From positions 53,021-117,020 of the forward strand of contig NZ_LRML01000014.1 of the NCBI RefSeq assembly GCF_001647285.1: a stretch of 64,000 nt of DNA, written 5' to 3'. Under the pieces are notes generated by a model. The model ran no database searches and was not told the origin of the DNA. It saw only the letters and a program-made list of their open reading frames with translations. Within the stretch, counting starts at the first letter, position 1. Every line of letters starts with the position of its first letter. A program made the position numbers and the translations under genes. The stretch comes from Rufibacter roseus (GTDB lineage: Bacteria; Bacteroidota; Bacteroidia; Cytophagales; Hymenobacteraceae). Shown in pieces: positions 35,528 through 42,437 of the stretch.

Positions 35528-35857
35528 TTAGTGTCCTAAGAAATCTTGCTTTGGTATGGTTACTACTAAATCTTGGTTACCCTGTACCACACATTGGCAA
35601 GCCAGTCGCGAGTTGATTCTTGGATCTACTGCGCGGTCAATATAATCTTCTTCTTTGTCAGAAATCTCTGGAAGATCGTCCATGCCGCTTTCAACATATA
35701 CGTGGCAGGTACTGCAGCCACACACTCCGCCGCAGTTATGCTGCAGCTGTATGCCATTGTTCAGCGCTACGTCCAGCACCGATTCACCTTCTGCCCCCGT
35801 GTGGGTTTCGTCTGGCTTTCCGTCCTGGAACTTATATATAATATTAACTACTTTCAT
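35528..35857 (-). CDS. fdx: 2Fe-2S ferredoxin (adrenodoxin/Isc type)
   Basis: A 109-aa electron carrier with the adrenodoxin-type cluster pattern: C42 (in HNCGGVCGCSTC) followed by C48 and C51, and the fourth ligand near residue 87 (RLACQC). The N-terminal strand MKVVNIIYKF and C-terminal VVTIPKQDF are typical. It probably serves Fe-S assembly, given the adjacent iscX. The gene has a textbook Bacteroidota promoter. Confidence 0.92.
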   Translation of the reverse strand: MKVVNIIYKFQDGKPDETHTGAEGESVLDVALNNGIQLQHNCGGVCGCSTCHVYVESGMDDLPEISDKEEDYIDRAVDPRINSRLACQCVVQGNQDLVVTIPKQDFLGH

Positions 35858-35876
35858 GCGTAATAAATTTAAGGTG

Positions 35877-35907
35877 CAAAGGTAGGCATACAGAGCCCCT
35901 AATCAAA
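35877..35907 (-). promoter_or_regulatory. Complete Bacteroidota promoter of fdx
   Basis: On the minus strand the -33 box TTTG (35904-35907) and the -7 box TACCTTTG (35877-35884) are separated by exactly 19 bp, matching the consensus spacing. The -7 box lies about 20 bp before ATG 35857. This is the best-formed promoter in the window. Confidence 0.75.
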
Positions 35908-35954
35908 ACACCTACTACTACCATAGCAGATACCTTCTGTAACTGGATTTTACC

Positions 35955-36767
35955 TTATTCTCCTGAAAAAGGATCTAGGCCGGCGGTAGTTTGAATACTG
36001 TCTGTCAAAGTTTGGTAGAGGTCTTGGTACTGAGGCAGCGCGTTCAGCAACTGCAAGTGTGCCTGAATGGTAGAAACGTCTCCGCGTTGGGCCGGGCCAG
36101 TCTGCACTGCAAAGGGCGGATGTTCAAATGCTTTAGAGACTGTTTCCTGCACCAAAGGCTCCAGCAGATTCAGCGGCAGATCAGCGGCTTTGAGCACCTC
36201 CTGGGCTACGCCTAATAAATGATTTGTAAAATTACAGGCGAACACCGCCGCCAAATGCAACTGGCGCCGTTTCTCCCCCGGCATGGCCACTACTTGCTGA
36301 CTGAGTTTCTGGGCCAGAAACCAAAGCTTCTGCTCCGCTTCCGGAGACGAGGCCTCCAGGCACAAGGGTACTTTCTGCCAGTCTACCTCTTTTTCTTTGC
36401 TGAAGGTTTGCAATGGGTAGAAAACACCGAAACTTCCGCCTGCCCTTGGCAGAGACAGCACCTCTAAAGGTTGCGTACCAGAGGTGTGCGCCACTATGGA
36501 TTGGGTAGGGAATATAGCCTGCTCGGCCAACTGCGGCAGCACCTGGTCAGGCACCGCCATTAAATAAACATCAGCGGGTGGAGCAGCGGTAAAATCAAGA
36601 GAGCCTGTAGCTATTGTGTTGGCGGAACAGGCAGCCAACTTTTGGGCATTGGCTATTGTTCTGCTGTACACAAGAGCAATCTTAACTCCTGCCTTTTGCA
36701 AACCTCTCACCAGATGGCAAGCCACATTTCCGGCACCAACTATACCAACCGTCACTTCATTTTCCAT
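35955..36767 (-). CDS. Rossmann-like and DUF2520 domain protein
   Basis: A 270-aa protein: N-terminal NAD(P)-binding Rossmann half (VGIVGAGNVACHLVRGLQKAG from residue 7, related to pyrroline-5-carboxylate reductase), then the DUF2520 helical half (about 135-255) with HLAAVFACNFTNHLLGVAQE. The family is conserved in Bacteroidota and its reaction is unknown; it resembles 2-hydroxyacid or proline-type dehydrogenases. It is alone on its transcript between fdx and ccmF. Confidence 0.85.
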   Translation of the reverse strand: MENEVTVGIVGAGNVACHLVRGLQKAGVKIALVYSRTIANAQKLAACSANTIATGSLDFTAAPPADVYLMAVPDQVLPQLAEQAIFPTQSIVAHTSGTQPLEVLSLPRAGGSFGVFYPLQTFSKEKEVDWQKVPLCLEASSPEAEQKLWFLAQKLSQQVVAMPGEKRRQLHLAAVFACNFTNHLLGVAQEVLKAADLPLNLLEPLVQETVSKAFEHPPFAVQTGPAQRGDVSTIQAHLQLLNALPQYQDLYQTLTDSIQTTAGLDPFSGE

Positions 36768-36830
36768 GCCCGCTAAGTTACTGCTTTCCTACACAGGTTT
36801 ACAAAGGCAAGTGCTAAAGCGCACATGAAG

Positions 36831-36870
36831 CTGTTTTGAGCCTATTTTCTGCAAAACAGGCCTAAAACAG
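36831..36870. repeat. Dispersed palindrome family, near-consensus copy
   Basis: CTGTTTTGAGCCTATTTT and AAAACAGGCCTAAAACAG around CTGC, between the ccmF terminator and the DUF2520 start. Confidence 0.85.
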
Positions 36871-36880
36871 CATCAACAAA

Positions 36881-36910
36881 AAAGCCTCAGAGAAAAAACT
36901 CTGAGGCTTT
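36881..36910 (-). terminator. Terminator of the ccm operon
   Basis: AAAGCCTCAGAG and CTCTGAGGCTTT form a perfect 12-bp stem around AAAAAA. On the minus strand the stem is followed by TTTTTTGTTG, 21 bp after the ccmF stop. Confidence 0.9.
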
Positions 36911-36930
36911 CAATAACTAAGTATGCAAGC

Positions 36931-39537
36931 TTAGGCTACCAGCTCACCCTTCTTAGGTTTTACTTTACCGGCAGTTCCTTTTGGTTTACCAGATGCGCTG
37001 TTTCTTTTACCGTCTTTGTAGTGGCGAACAATGGCCATTACAAATCCGAGGCTCATGACAAGGGTACCAATCCATAAGATACTGATAAACGGTTTCTCCA
37101 TGGCCTTCAGAATGATGTAATCTTTCTGCGAAGCATTGATACCAATAGTGATTTCACCTTTTTCAGGGTCAAGGTTCATGAGCAGAATCCGCAGGCCTAA
37201 GTCTTCAATCTCTTCCGGCACCTGGCCTACCATTCGGTCTCTAATTGCATAGATAGGGTGAGCGTGGTACGTTCTTTTCTCGCCCAGCACTTTCATGTTA
37301 GCTTGTACTGCAACGTCACCCGCACCTAAGTTCAGAAGCATAGTGTCTTTTGCTGGCTCAATGCCGTGCAACACCGCCACGTAATCGTTAATGAAGATAG
37401 TGTCGCCAATCTGCACTTTATATTCTTTCAGCTCGCCCCAGTCCTTCGCTTCGTTCGGATCTGGAATGGTAGACACGTGCGTGTACAAATCTTTGGTGGC
37501 AAACATTTTCACGTCTGGCGAGGCCAAAAGCCCCATGTCTGGGTTTACCTGCGCCCGCGGGTATAGCACAAATGCCTCGTCTGTCTCACGGTTACGATAC
37601 TCTACCTGGTAGTAAGTGTTTTCTGGATATACTTCTACCGTATCGCCGGGCTGAAACAAAACGTTTTCCCCGTCTTTGATTGGACCACGGGCAATGGCTT
37701 TATATTCATCTGCCAAACGGAAAAGCAATTCTTTATTTACATATTCTGGAACACCTTTCACTTCCAGGTATTGACCTGTGTAAGTTACTTTATAAGGGCC
37801 CATGTCAGTAGTAGTGTTACGCCAAAGTAGCACGTTGTCGCGGTTGATCTCGTCTCCAAACTCACGGGCATACACCATACCAGACATGTTCTGAGATATG
37901 ATTTTTGAATAGCCCGAAGAGAACAGAACGCCCAACAGCATCATGGCTACTCCAATGTGCGCCACGGCGCCACCGGCAATAGACACCTTCTTGCGCAACA
38001 CACCCAGCAAAATAGCCAGATTACTGAACACCGCATACAGAGAAGCCAGTAACAGCACTATGTAAGACGGGGTGTTTATTTTCTCAATGTAGCCTATTTT
38101 GCTCAGCAACAGAATTAAGCTTGTGAAGAGCAAGGTCAGAATAACCGGCACAATGAAGACAGAGGTCAGGCTTTCTTCTTTGCCCTGCTTCCGCCACCAC
38201 AACAGCTGCCCGGTACCAGAAAGCAAGGCAATGCCTACCCCCATCCAGAGTTGGAATTTGGTGTAGTGCGCAATCTGATCAGCGGGCAGGGCAATATTGG
38301 TTTTTACGCCAATAAAGCCCATGAATGAGTTATAAACCGGAATAGACGTAGTGAACAACACCTGAAACGCGCCTAAACACAGTACTGCTGCCCCAATGAA
38401 TACCCAGAACTCGCCTGAATAAGTGGCAATTTCTTTTTCTGTGGTAGGAATAAATTTCCAGCGGTACGCCAACAAACCAATGGCCAGCACAAAGAAAGCG
38501 GCCATGTACGTGAACAGCTGACCAGATAACCCTAAGTCAGTAAAGGAGTGCACGGAGGCGTTTCCTAAAATACCGCTTCGGGTCAGGAACGTGGCGTACA
38601 GCACCAACAGGAACGAAGCAATGAATAGGATGAAGGTAGCGCGCAGAGCAGATTTGCTCTTGCGGAAGGCCAACAATGTATGTATTGCCCCCACTAACAC
38701 CAGCCATGGAATGTATACTGCATTTTCTACAGGATCCCAGTTCCAATAGCCCCCAAAATTCAGTGTTTCATAGGCCCAGTAGGCACCCATCATAATTCCT
38801 ACACCTAATACCACAGCGGCAAATAAAGCCCAAGGCAACGCAGGTTTGGTCCAGGAGGAGAATTCTTTTTTCCAAAGGCCGGCAATGGCAAAAGCAAACG
38901 GCACCAACGTAGCGGCAAAGCCCAGGAACAGCACCGGTGGGTGAATCACCATCCAGTAGTTCTGCAAAAGCGGGTTCAGACCTGTACCATCTTCCGGAAT
39001 GAAATTAGGATCCATTTTAAAGACAGGTGCCTCGGTCATGAAATCGCGCATGAGAATGAACGGAGAGGAACCTACTTTCAGGTCACCGATCACAATGCCC
39101 AAAATCATGGACGTCAGGAACAGCTGCACGAACGAGAAGACGGCCATTACCGGACTCTCCCACTTTTTGCCGTACTTCATGAGCACCAGGCCCAGCAGCG
39201 TATGCCAGAAAATCCAGAGAAGGAAGGAACCCTCCTGGCCTTCCCAGAAACAGGAAATCATATAATGCACCGGCAGGTGATTAGATGAGTGGCTCCAAGC
39301 GTAGTGGTATTCGTAGCGGTGCTCGTAAATTATGTTGAACAGCGCGAAAATAATGCTGAATACCGCCAGCGTGTGCACACTAAACGCTATTCGGGCCAAT
39401 TTTTTCCAGGCATCGTGCTCGGGATCCAACACTGGCCGGTTAGCCGCAAAAAAGTAAGAGAGGGAAGAAACCAGTGCCGCTACAAACGCAACAATCACGC
39501 TTACGTGGCCCAGATCACCAATAAAAGTATTAACCAT
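36931..39537 (-). CDS. ccmF: Cytochrome c maturation heme lyase, CcmF/CcsA family
   Basis: Large inner-membrane heme lyase, 868 aa, with about fifteen hydrophobic segments. The heme-handling WWD-type motif is visible as GGYWNWDPVENAVYIPWLVL near residue 260. Conserved His are seen before it (HPPVLFLG). A large non-membrane region (about 560-800) follows and a last membrane segment precedes a Lys-rich tail. It transfers heme from CcmE to apocytochrome c. It is last in the ccmBCDEF order. No ccmH or ccmG is next to it. Confidence 0.93.
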   Translation of the reverse strand: MVNTFIGDLGHVSVIVAFVAALVSSLSYFFAANRPVLDPEHDAWKKLARIAFSVHTLAVFSIIFALFNIIYEHRYEYHYAWSHSSNHLPVHYMISCFWEGQEGSFLLWIFWHTLLGLVLMKYGKKWESPVMAVFSFVQLFLTSMILGIVIGDLKVGSSPFILMRDFMTEAPVFKMDPNFIPEDGTGLNPLLQNYWMVIHPPVLFLGFAATLVPFAFAIAGLWKKEFSSWTKPALPWALFAAVVLGVGIMMGAYWAYETLNFGGYWNWDPVENAVYIPWLVLVGAIHTLLAFRKSKSALRATFILFIASFLLVLYATFLTRSGILGNASVHSFTDLGLSGQLFTYMAAFFVLAIGLLAYRWKFIPTTEKEIATYSGEFWVFIGAAVLCLGAFQVLFTTSIPVYNSFMGFIGVKTNIALPADQIAHYTKFQLWMGVGIALLSGTGQLLWWRKQGKEESLTSVFIVPVILTLLFTSLILLLSKIGYIEKINTPSYIVLLLASLYAVFSNLAILLGVLRKKVSIAGGAVAHIGVAMMLLGVLFSSGYSKIISQNMSGMVYAREFGDEINRDNVLLWRNTTTDMGPYKVTYTGQYLEVKGVPEYVNKELLFRLADEYKAIARGPIKDGENVLFQPGDTVEVYPENTYYQVEYRNRETDEAFVLYPRAQVNPDMGLLASPDVKMFATKDLYTHVSTIPDPNEAKDWGELKEYKVQIGDTIFINDYVAVLHGIEPAKDTMLLNLGAGDVAVQANMKVLGEKRTYHAHPIYAIRDRMVGQVPEEIEDLGLRILLMNLDPEKGEITIGINASQKDYIILKAMEKPFISILWIGTLVMSLGFVMAIVRHYKDGKRNSASGKPKGTAGKVKPKKGELVA

Positions 39538-39540
39538 TTT

Positions 39541-39734
39541 TTGAGTCTTGAGTTCTGAGTCTCGAGTCTTGAGTCAGGAAAACTCAAAATCTAAACCGGA
39601 AACTCTTTTTTATGTAAACAATGACAAAGATGAGCGAAGAGGCAAGGCTTGGTGCTAGTTCAAGACGCTCAGCTCAAAAGCCTTGAGAAAGATACCTGTT
39701 TTGACTCAGGACTCGTGACTCAAGACTCGCGACT
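39541..39734. repeat. Inverted clusters of GANTC sites between ccmE and ccmF
   Basis: GAGTC occurs at 39543, 39557, 39564 and 39571, and GACTC at 39703, 39710, 39717 and 39724. The left set reads roughly as the reverse complement of the right set. All eight are GANTC sites in about 190 bp, where chance would give about one. The tract lies directly before the ccmF start and after the ccmE stop. Confidence 0.7.
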
Positions 39735-39738
39735 AAAT

Positions 39739-40167
39739 TTAAAGGCTTGCCGTTTTTTCTACCTTCACCTCGTTCTCGGTGTATTTAGAAGGACATTTAA
39801 GCAGGATTTTATCGGCCACGAAAATCTCTTTCTGCATGCTGCCGGTAATAACTACCTGCTCAGAACGGTCAAAATCTTGCGGTTTGGGATTATAATACAC
39901 TACCGTCTGCTCTACACGGTTGGTGTCTACCAGCACAAAAGAGAAATAGTTAGGGTCTAGCACCGGGTCATATTTCATACCTACAATGTGACCTTGCGCA
40001 TCTTTCTTCAAGCGGCCCACAACGTGAACTTTAGTGTCATCACCTTCTTGGGCACGGGCTTTGGCCTCAGAGAAAGGCACATACACGCTGGCATCTGAAG
40101 CGGTAGACATCATAATGGAGATGGCCACGGCTATGACTAAAATCCCGATAATATGAATCCTTTTCAT
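39739..40167 (-). CDS. ccmE: Cytochrome c maturation protein CcmE, Cys-type variant
   Basis: Periplasmic heme chaperone of 142 aa: one N-terminal membrane segment (about 4-20) then an OB-fold (VHVVGRLKKDAQGHIVG, FVLVDTNRVEQTVVYYN, VVITGSMQKEIFVADKIL). In the usual protein the heme-binding His lies in a HxxxY motif near the C-terminus; here the site reads KCPSKY, so residue 125 is Cys and residue 129 is Tyr, the CxxxY form known from some other bacteria and archaea. Heme attachment would therefore be through Cys. It sits between ccmD and ccmF. Confidence 0.93.
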   Translation of the reverse strand: MKRIHIIGILVIAVAISIMMSTASDASVYVPFSEAKARAQEGDDTKVHVVGRLKKDAQGHIVGMKYDPVLDPNYFSFVLVDTNRVEQTVVYYNPKPQDFDRSEQVVITGSMQKEIFVADKILLKCPSKYTENEVKVEKTASL

Positions 40168-40264
40168 GGTACTAAAAACTAAAGGGGGTTTATTGCACGT
40201 TGAACAACGCTTACTTTAAATTAAATCCGAACCAGGGCTCTTTTCTTCAAATTCATCTTGTTAC

Positions 40265-40308
40265 ATCCTGTTTTTGCTGTTTTTATAAAAACAGCCCAAA
40301 AACAGGAT
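40265..40308. repeat. Dispersed palindrome family, copy after ccmD
   Basis: ATCCTGTTTTTGCTGTTTTT and AAAAACAGCCCAAAAACAGGAT-type right arm around TAT. The outer 11 bp pair perfectly and include TCCTG instead of the usual bases. It begins at the ccmD stop codon. Confidence 0.8.
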
Positions 40309-40580
40309 TACTGCCGAAACTCCTTCTCCAGGCGGCTTACTTTTCTATCTAAATTAATCAGGTACACCAGCACGCCCAACAAAATACTCACCAGCACAGC
40401 CACCACAATGTAAATTTTCCCGTCCTGACGCATCACGTCGGCCATCTCCACATCTGGGTTGCTTTGTAAGGGAGTAGAAGAAGAAGAAGTTGTTTCAGCT
40501 GTTGTTTGTGCTATTACCGGAGCCGAGGTTCCCACTGCCCAAAACAAGAGCAGCGTTAAAATATATTTATACATTTTCAT
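40308..40580 (-). CDS. ccmD: CcmD family protein
   Basis: A 90-aa membrane protein with an N-terminal signal-like segment (residues 4-22, ending in PVIAQ), a Ser/Thr-rich linker, and one membrane helix (about 57-75, IYIVVAVLVSILLGVLVYLI) followed by a short charged tail RKVSRLEKEF. This C-terminal part is what CcmD proteins share; they hold CcmE to the CcmABC complex. It overlaps the end of ccmC by 14 nt, which suggests coupled translation. The long N-terminus is unusual compared with E. coli CcmD. Confidence 0.75.
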   Translation of the reverse strand: MKMYKYILTLLLFWAVGTSAPVIAQTTAETTSSSSTPLQSNPDVEMADVMRQDGKIYIVVAVLVSILLGVLVYLINLDRKVSRLEKEFRQ

Positions 40581-41232
40581 AGAGTTGTTGCTTTAAAACT
40601 TCCAGCCGCGCGCGTACGCTCACCATCCAAACCCCTAGCAGTGTCCAGCCAAGTACCGCCGGATAAAACACCGCCCGCAGGCGCGCATCTAAATCATAGG
40701 CGTTGAACCCTGGGTTTCCGCCGTTACCGGGGTGCAGAGAGTCAGTTAAGCGCGGCAAGATGAACAATAGCGGAATAAGCGCCGCAAACGCAAAAATATT
40801 GTAAATGGCGCTGATACGGGCTCTTTGCTGATGGTCCTGGAAAGAACCGCGCAGAATCAAATAGGCGAAGTAAATTAAAAGACCAATGGCCGCTCCGTTC
40901 TGCTTTGGGTCGTTGCTCCAGTATTCGCCCCAGGTGAATTTGGCCCATTCCATGCCGGTGACAATACCCAGCACACCAAACAAAATACCCACGTTGGCCG
41001 CCTGCACCGCCACAATATCATGCTTTACCAGCGGGTTGCGTAGGTACAGAATAGAGTACACCACTGACACCAGAAGAATCAAAATCATCCCGAACCACAT
41101 AGGCACGTGAAAATACAGATTCCTGATGGTCTCATTCAAAATGGCCAGCCGCGGCACGTCCTGCAGCATACCCTTGGCTACTGTGTACAGCAACAGGGCA
41201 ATCGTCAGCCATTTCCACCAAGAGAGTTTCAT
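40567..41232 (-). CDS. ccmC: Heme exporter protein CcmC (CcsA family)
   Basis: Six-helix membrane protein of 221 aa that loads heme onto CcmE. The heme-binding tryptophan-rich segment reads TWGEYWSNDPKQNG near residue 100, a variant of the WWD motif, preceded by NLYFHVPMWFG (conserved His) near 36. Length is normal for CcmC. It follows ccmB with a gap of 155 bp and overlaps ccmD. Confidence 0.9.
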   Translation of the reverse strand: MKLSWWKWLTIALLLYTVAKGMLQDVPRLAILNETIRNLYFHVPMWFGMILILLVSVVYSILYLRNPLVKHDIVAVQAANVGILFGVLGIVTGMEWAKFTWGEYWSNDPKQNGAAIGLLIYFAYLILRGSFQDHQQRARISAIYNIFAFAALIPLLFILPRLTDSLHPGNGGNPGFNAYDLDARLRAVFYPAVLGWTLLGVWMVSVRARLEVLKQQLYENV

Positions 41233-41353
41233 CTTCTTTTTTTGTTCTTTATTCTGAAGCCTGTTAAAGCTTCAATATTTATTTCTCTATCTTTTTTTTT
41301 CTAGCTCGCCCACAAGTTCCTTTCAGGATGACAGATGTGGAAAAAATTGAAAA

Positions 41354-41381
41354 AACAACAATCAACAACTAACAATCAACC
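41354..41381. repeat. Short CAATCAAC-type tandem tract
   Basis: ACAACAATCAACAACTAACA followed by ATCAACC is a loose direct repeat between the ccmB stop and the ccmC start. It belongs with the other simple-repeat tracts upstream of start codons. Confidence 0.45.
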
Positions 41382-41387
41382 ATTCCT

Positions 41388-42056
41388 TTAACTGCGCCAC
41401 AAATACGGGAACAGAATATAAGACACTGTGATCACAATCATGTTAATGGCCAGTAATGACATAGCTTCATCAAAGCTGGCCGAAGCGTCTAGACCGTCAA
41501 TGGCGTTCTTTGACATCTTCATGAGCATGAGCAGCATAGGCACCATTACGGGGAAGCTCAACACTGCCATTAGGGTTCCGGTATTGGCCGCTTTGGCCGC
41601 AATGCCTGAAATCATAGTCAGCGAAGAGGCAAAACCTATTGCCCCCAGACAAATGGTAAGCAGAAACATGCCTACATCCTGCACCGGATTGCCTATCACT
41701 ATGGCATAAAACGCAAAACAAAGCAGTGCCAGTATAAGCATGAGCGCGGCGTTATATAGCATCTTGGCTACAATTACACCCTGCGGACTCACTACGCTAT
41801 AGTAGTAGAGCAACCGCCCGCGGCTCTCTTGGGCAAAACCTTTGGCTATGGCATTTACCGCCGTAAACAATAAAATTATCCAGTACAGCGCGTTCCAGAC
41901 CGGCACTTCCAAGGCTCCAAAGCGTAAGCTGAAGCTGAGGTAGCAAATAAACACTGTGCTGCCAACGTACAGTAGCATGCCGTTAAAAGCATACTTCTGC
42001 CGCCATTCCAGCACAAAATCCTTTTGCATCAGGTATATAACCTCTTTCAGCAGCAC
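41388..42056 (-). CDS. ccmB: Heme exporter protein CcmB
   Basis: Membrane subunit of the CcmAB ABC-type complex that releases holo-CcmE, 222 aa with six hydrophobic segments; LLLTICLGAIGFASSLTMISG and VLSFPVMVPMLLMLMKM are typical stretches. The open frame extends to 42116 (ATG). I place the start at the GTG at 42056 (VLLKEVIYLMQKDF) because that matches the normal CcmB N-terminus and a -7 promoter element (42073-42080) lies within the extra region. No ccmA is adjacent, so the ATPase is elsewhere. Confidence 0.85.
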   Translation of the reverse strand: MLLKEVIYLMQKDFVLEWRQKYAFNGMLLYVGSTVFICYLSFSLRFGALEVPVWNALYWIILLFTAVNAIAKGFAQESRGRLLYYYSVVSPQGVIVAKMLYNAALMLILALLCFAFYAIVIGNPVQDVGMFLLTICLGAIGFASSLTMISGIAAKAANTGTLMAVLSFPVMVPMLLMLMKMSKNAIDGLDASASFDEAMSLLAINMIVITVSYILFPYLWRS

Positions 42057-42072
42057 TTTTTCTTCTTTTCGG

Positions 42073-42080
42073 CAAAGGTA
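42073..42080 (-). promoter_or_regulatory. -7 promoter element of the ccm operon
   Basis: On the minus strand TACCTTTG matches the consensus exactly and ends 16 bp before the proposed GTG start of ccmB. A -33 box is not evident. Confidence 0.55.
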
Positions 42081-42135
42081 CAACACAAAAGAGTGCGGAT
42101 GGATGATTTGCGTCAATATTCCCGACCAGACTAAT

Positions 42136-42172
42136 GTTTTTGAGCATGTTTCGAGGAAAACTGGCCAAAAAC
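42136..42172. repeat. Dispersed palindrome family, degenerate copy
   Basis: Left arm GTTTTTGAGCATGTTT, right arm AAAACTGGCCAAAAAC. Roughly twelve of sixteen positions pair. It lies upstream of ccmB in a 381-bp gap that otherwise contains only the terminator at 42296 and AT-rich sequence. Confidence 0.55.
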
Positions 42173-42295
42173 GAAGCGGTTTCTTTTAGGAAAGTAAGGC
42201 AAATAACAAATACTTAAAATCTCAATAAAAGGAATTAATTACCCATTAAGACAGGCGCTTTAGTCTTGTTTTTTAAAGAGGCAAAATAAATGAAA

Positions 42296-42322
42296 ACAAA
42301 AAAGCCCGCCAATTTGGCGGGC
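42296..42322 (-). terminator. Terminator of the lipoprotein/TonB receptor operon
   Basis: GCCCGCC and GGCGGGC pair around AATTT, and on the minus strand the stem is followed by TTTTTTGTTTTC. It lies about 115 bp after the TonB receptor stop. Confidence 0.8.
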
Positions 42323-42437
42323 CCCTTGCAACGCGAGAGACTAATTCGCGCGCAAAGTGATTGGTCTATCATATTATCTCACCCATATTGATAGCCAACT
42401 TTTTTTGAAGATTTCTTTATAGGGATATAATTTTATT

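Noticed and set aside
42256..42290. A further palindrome-family copy near the TonB terminator
   Set aside because: Too few positions pair to be sure; counted neither as a feature nor in the list of copies.
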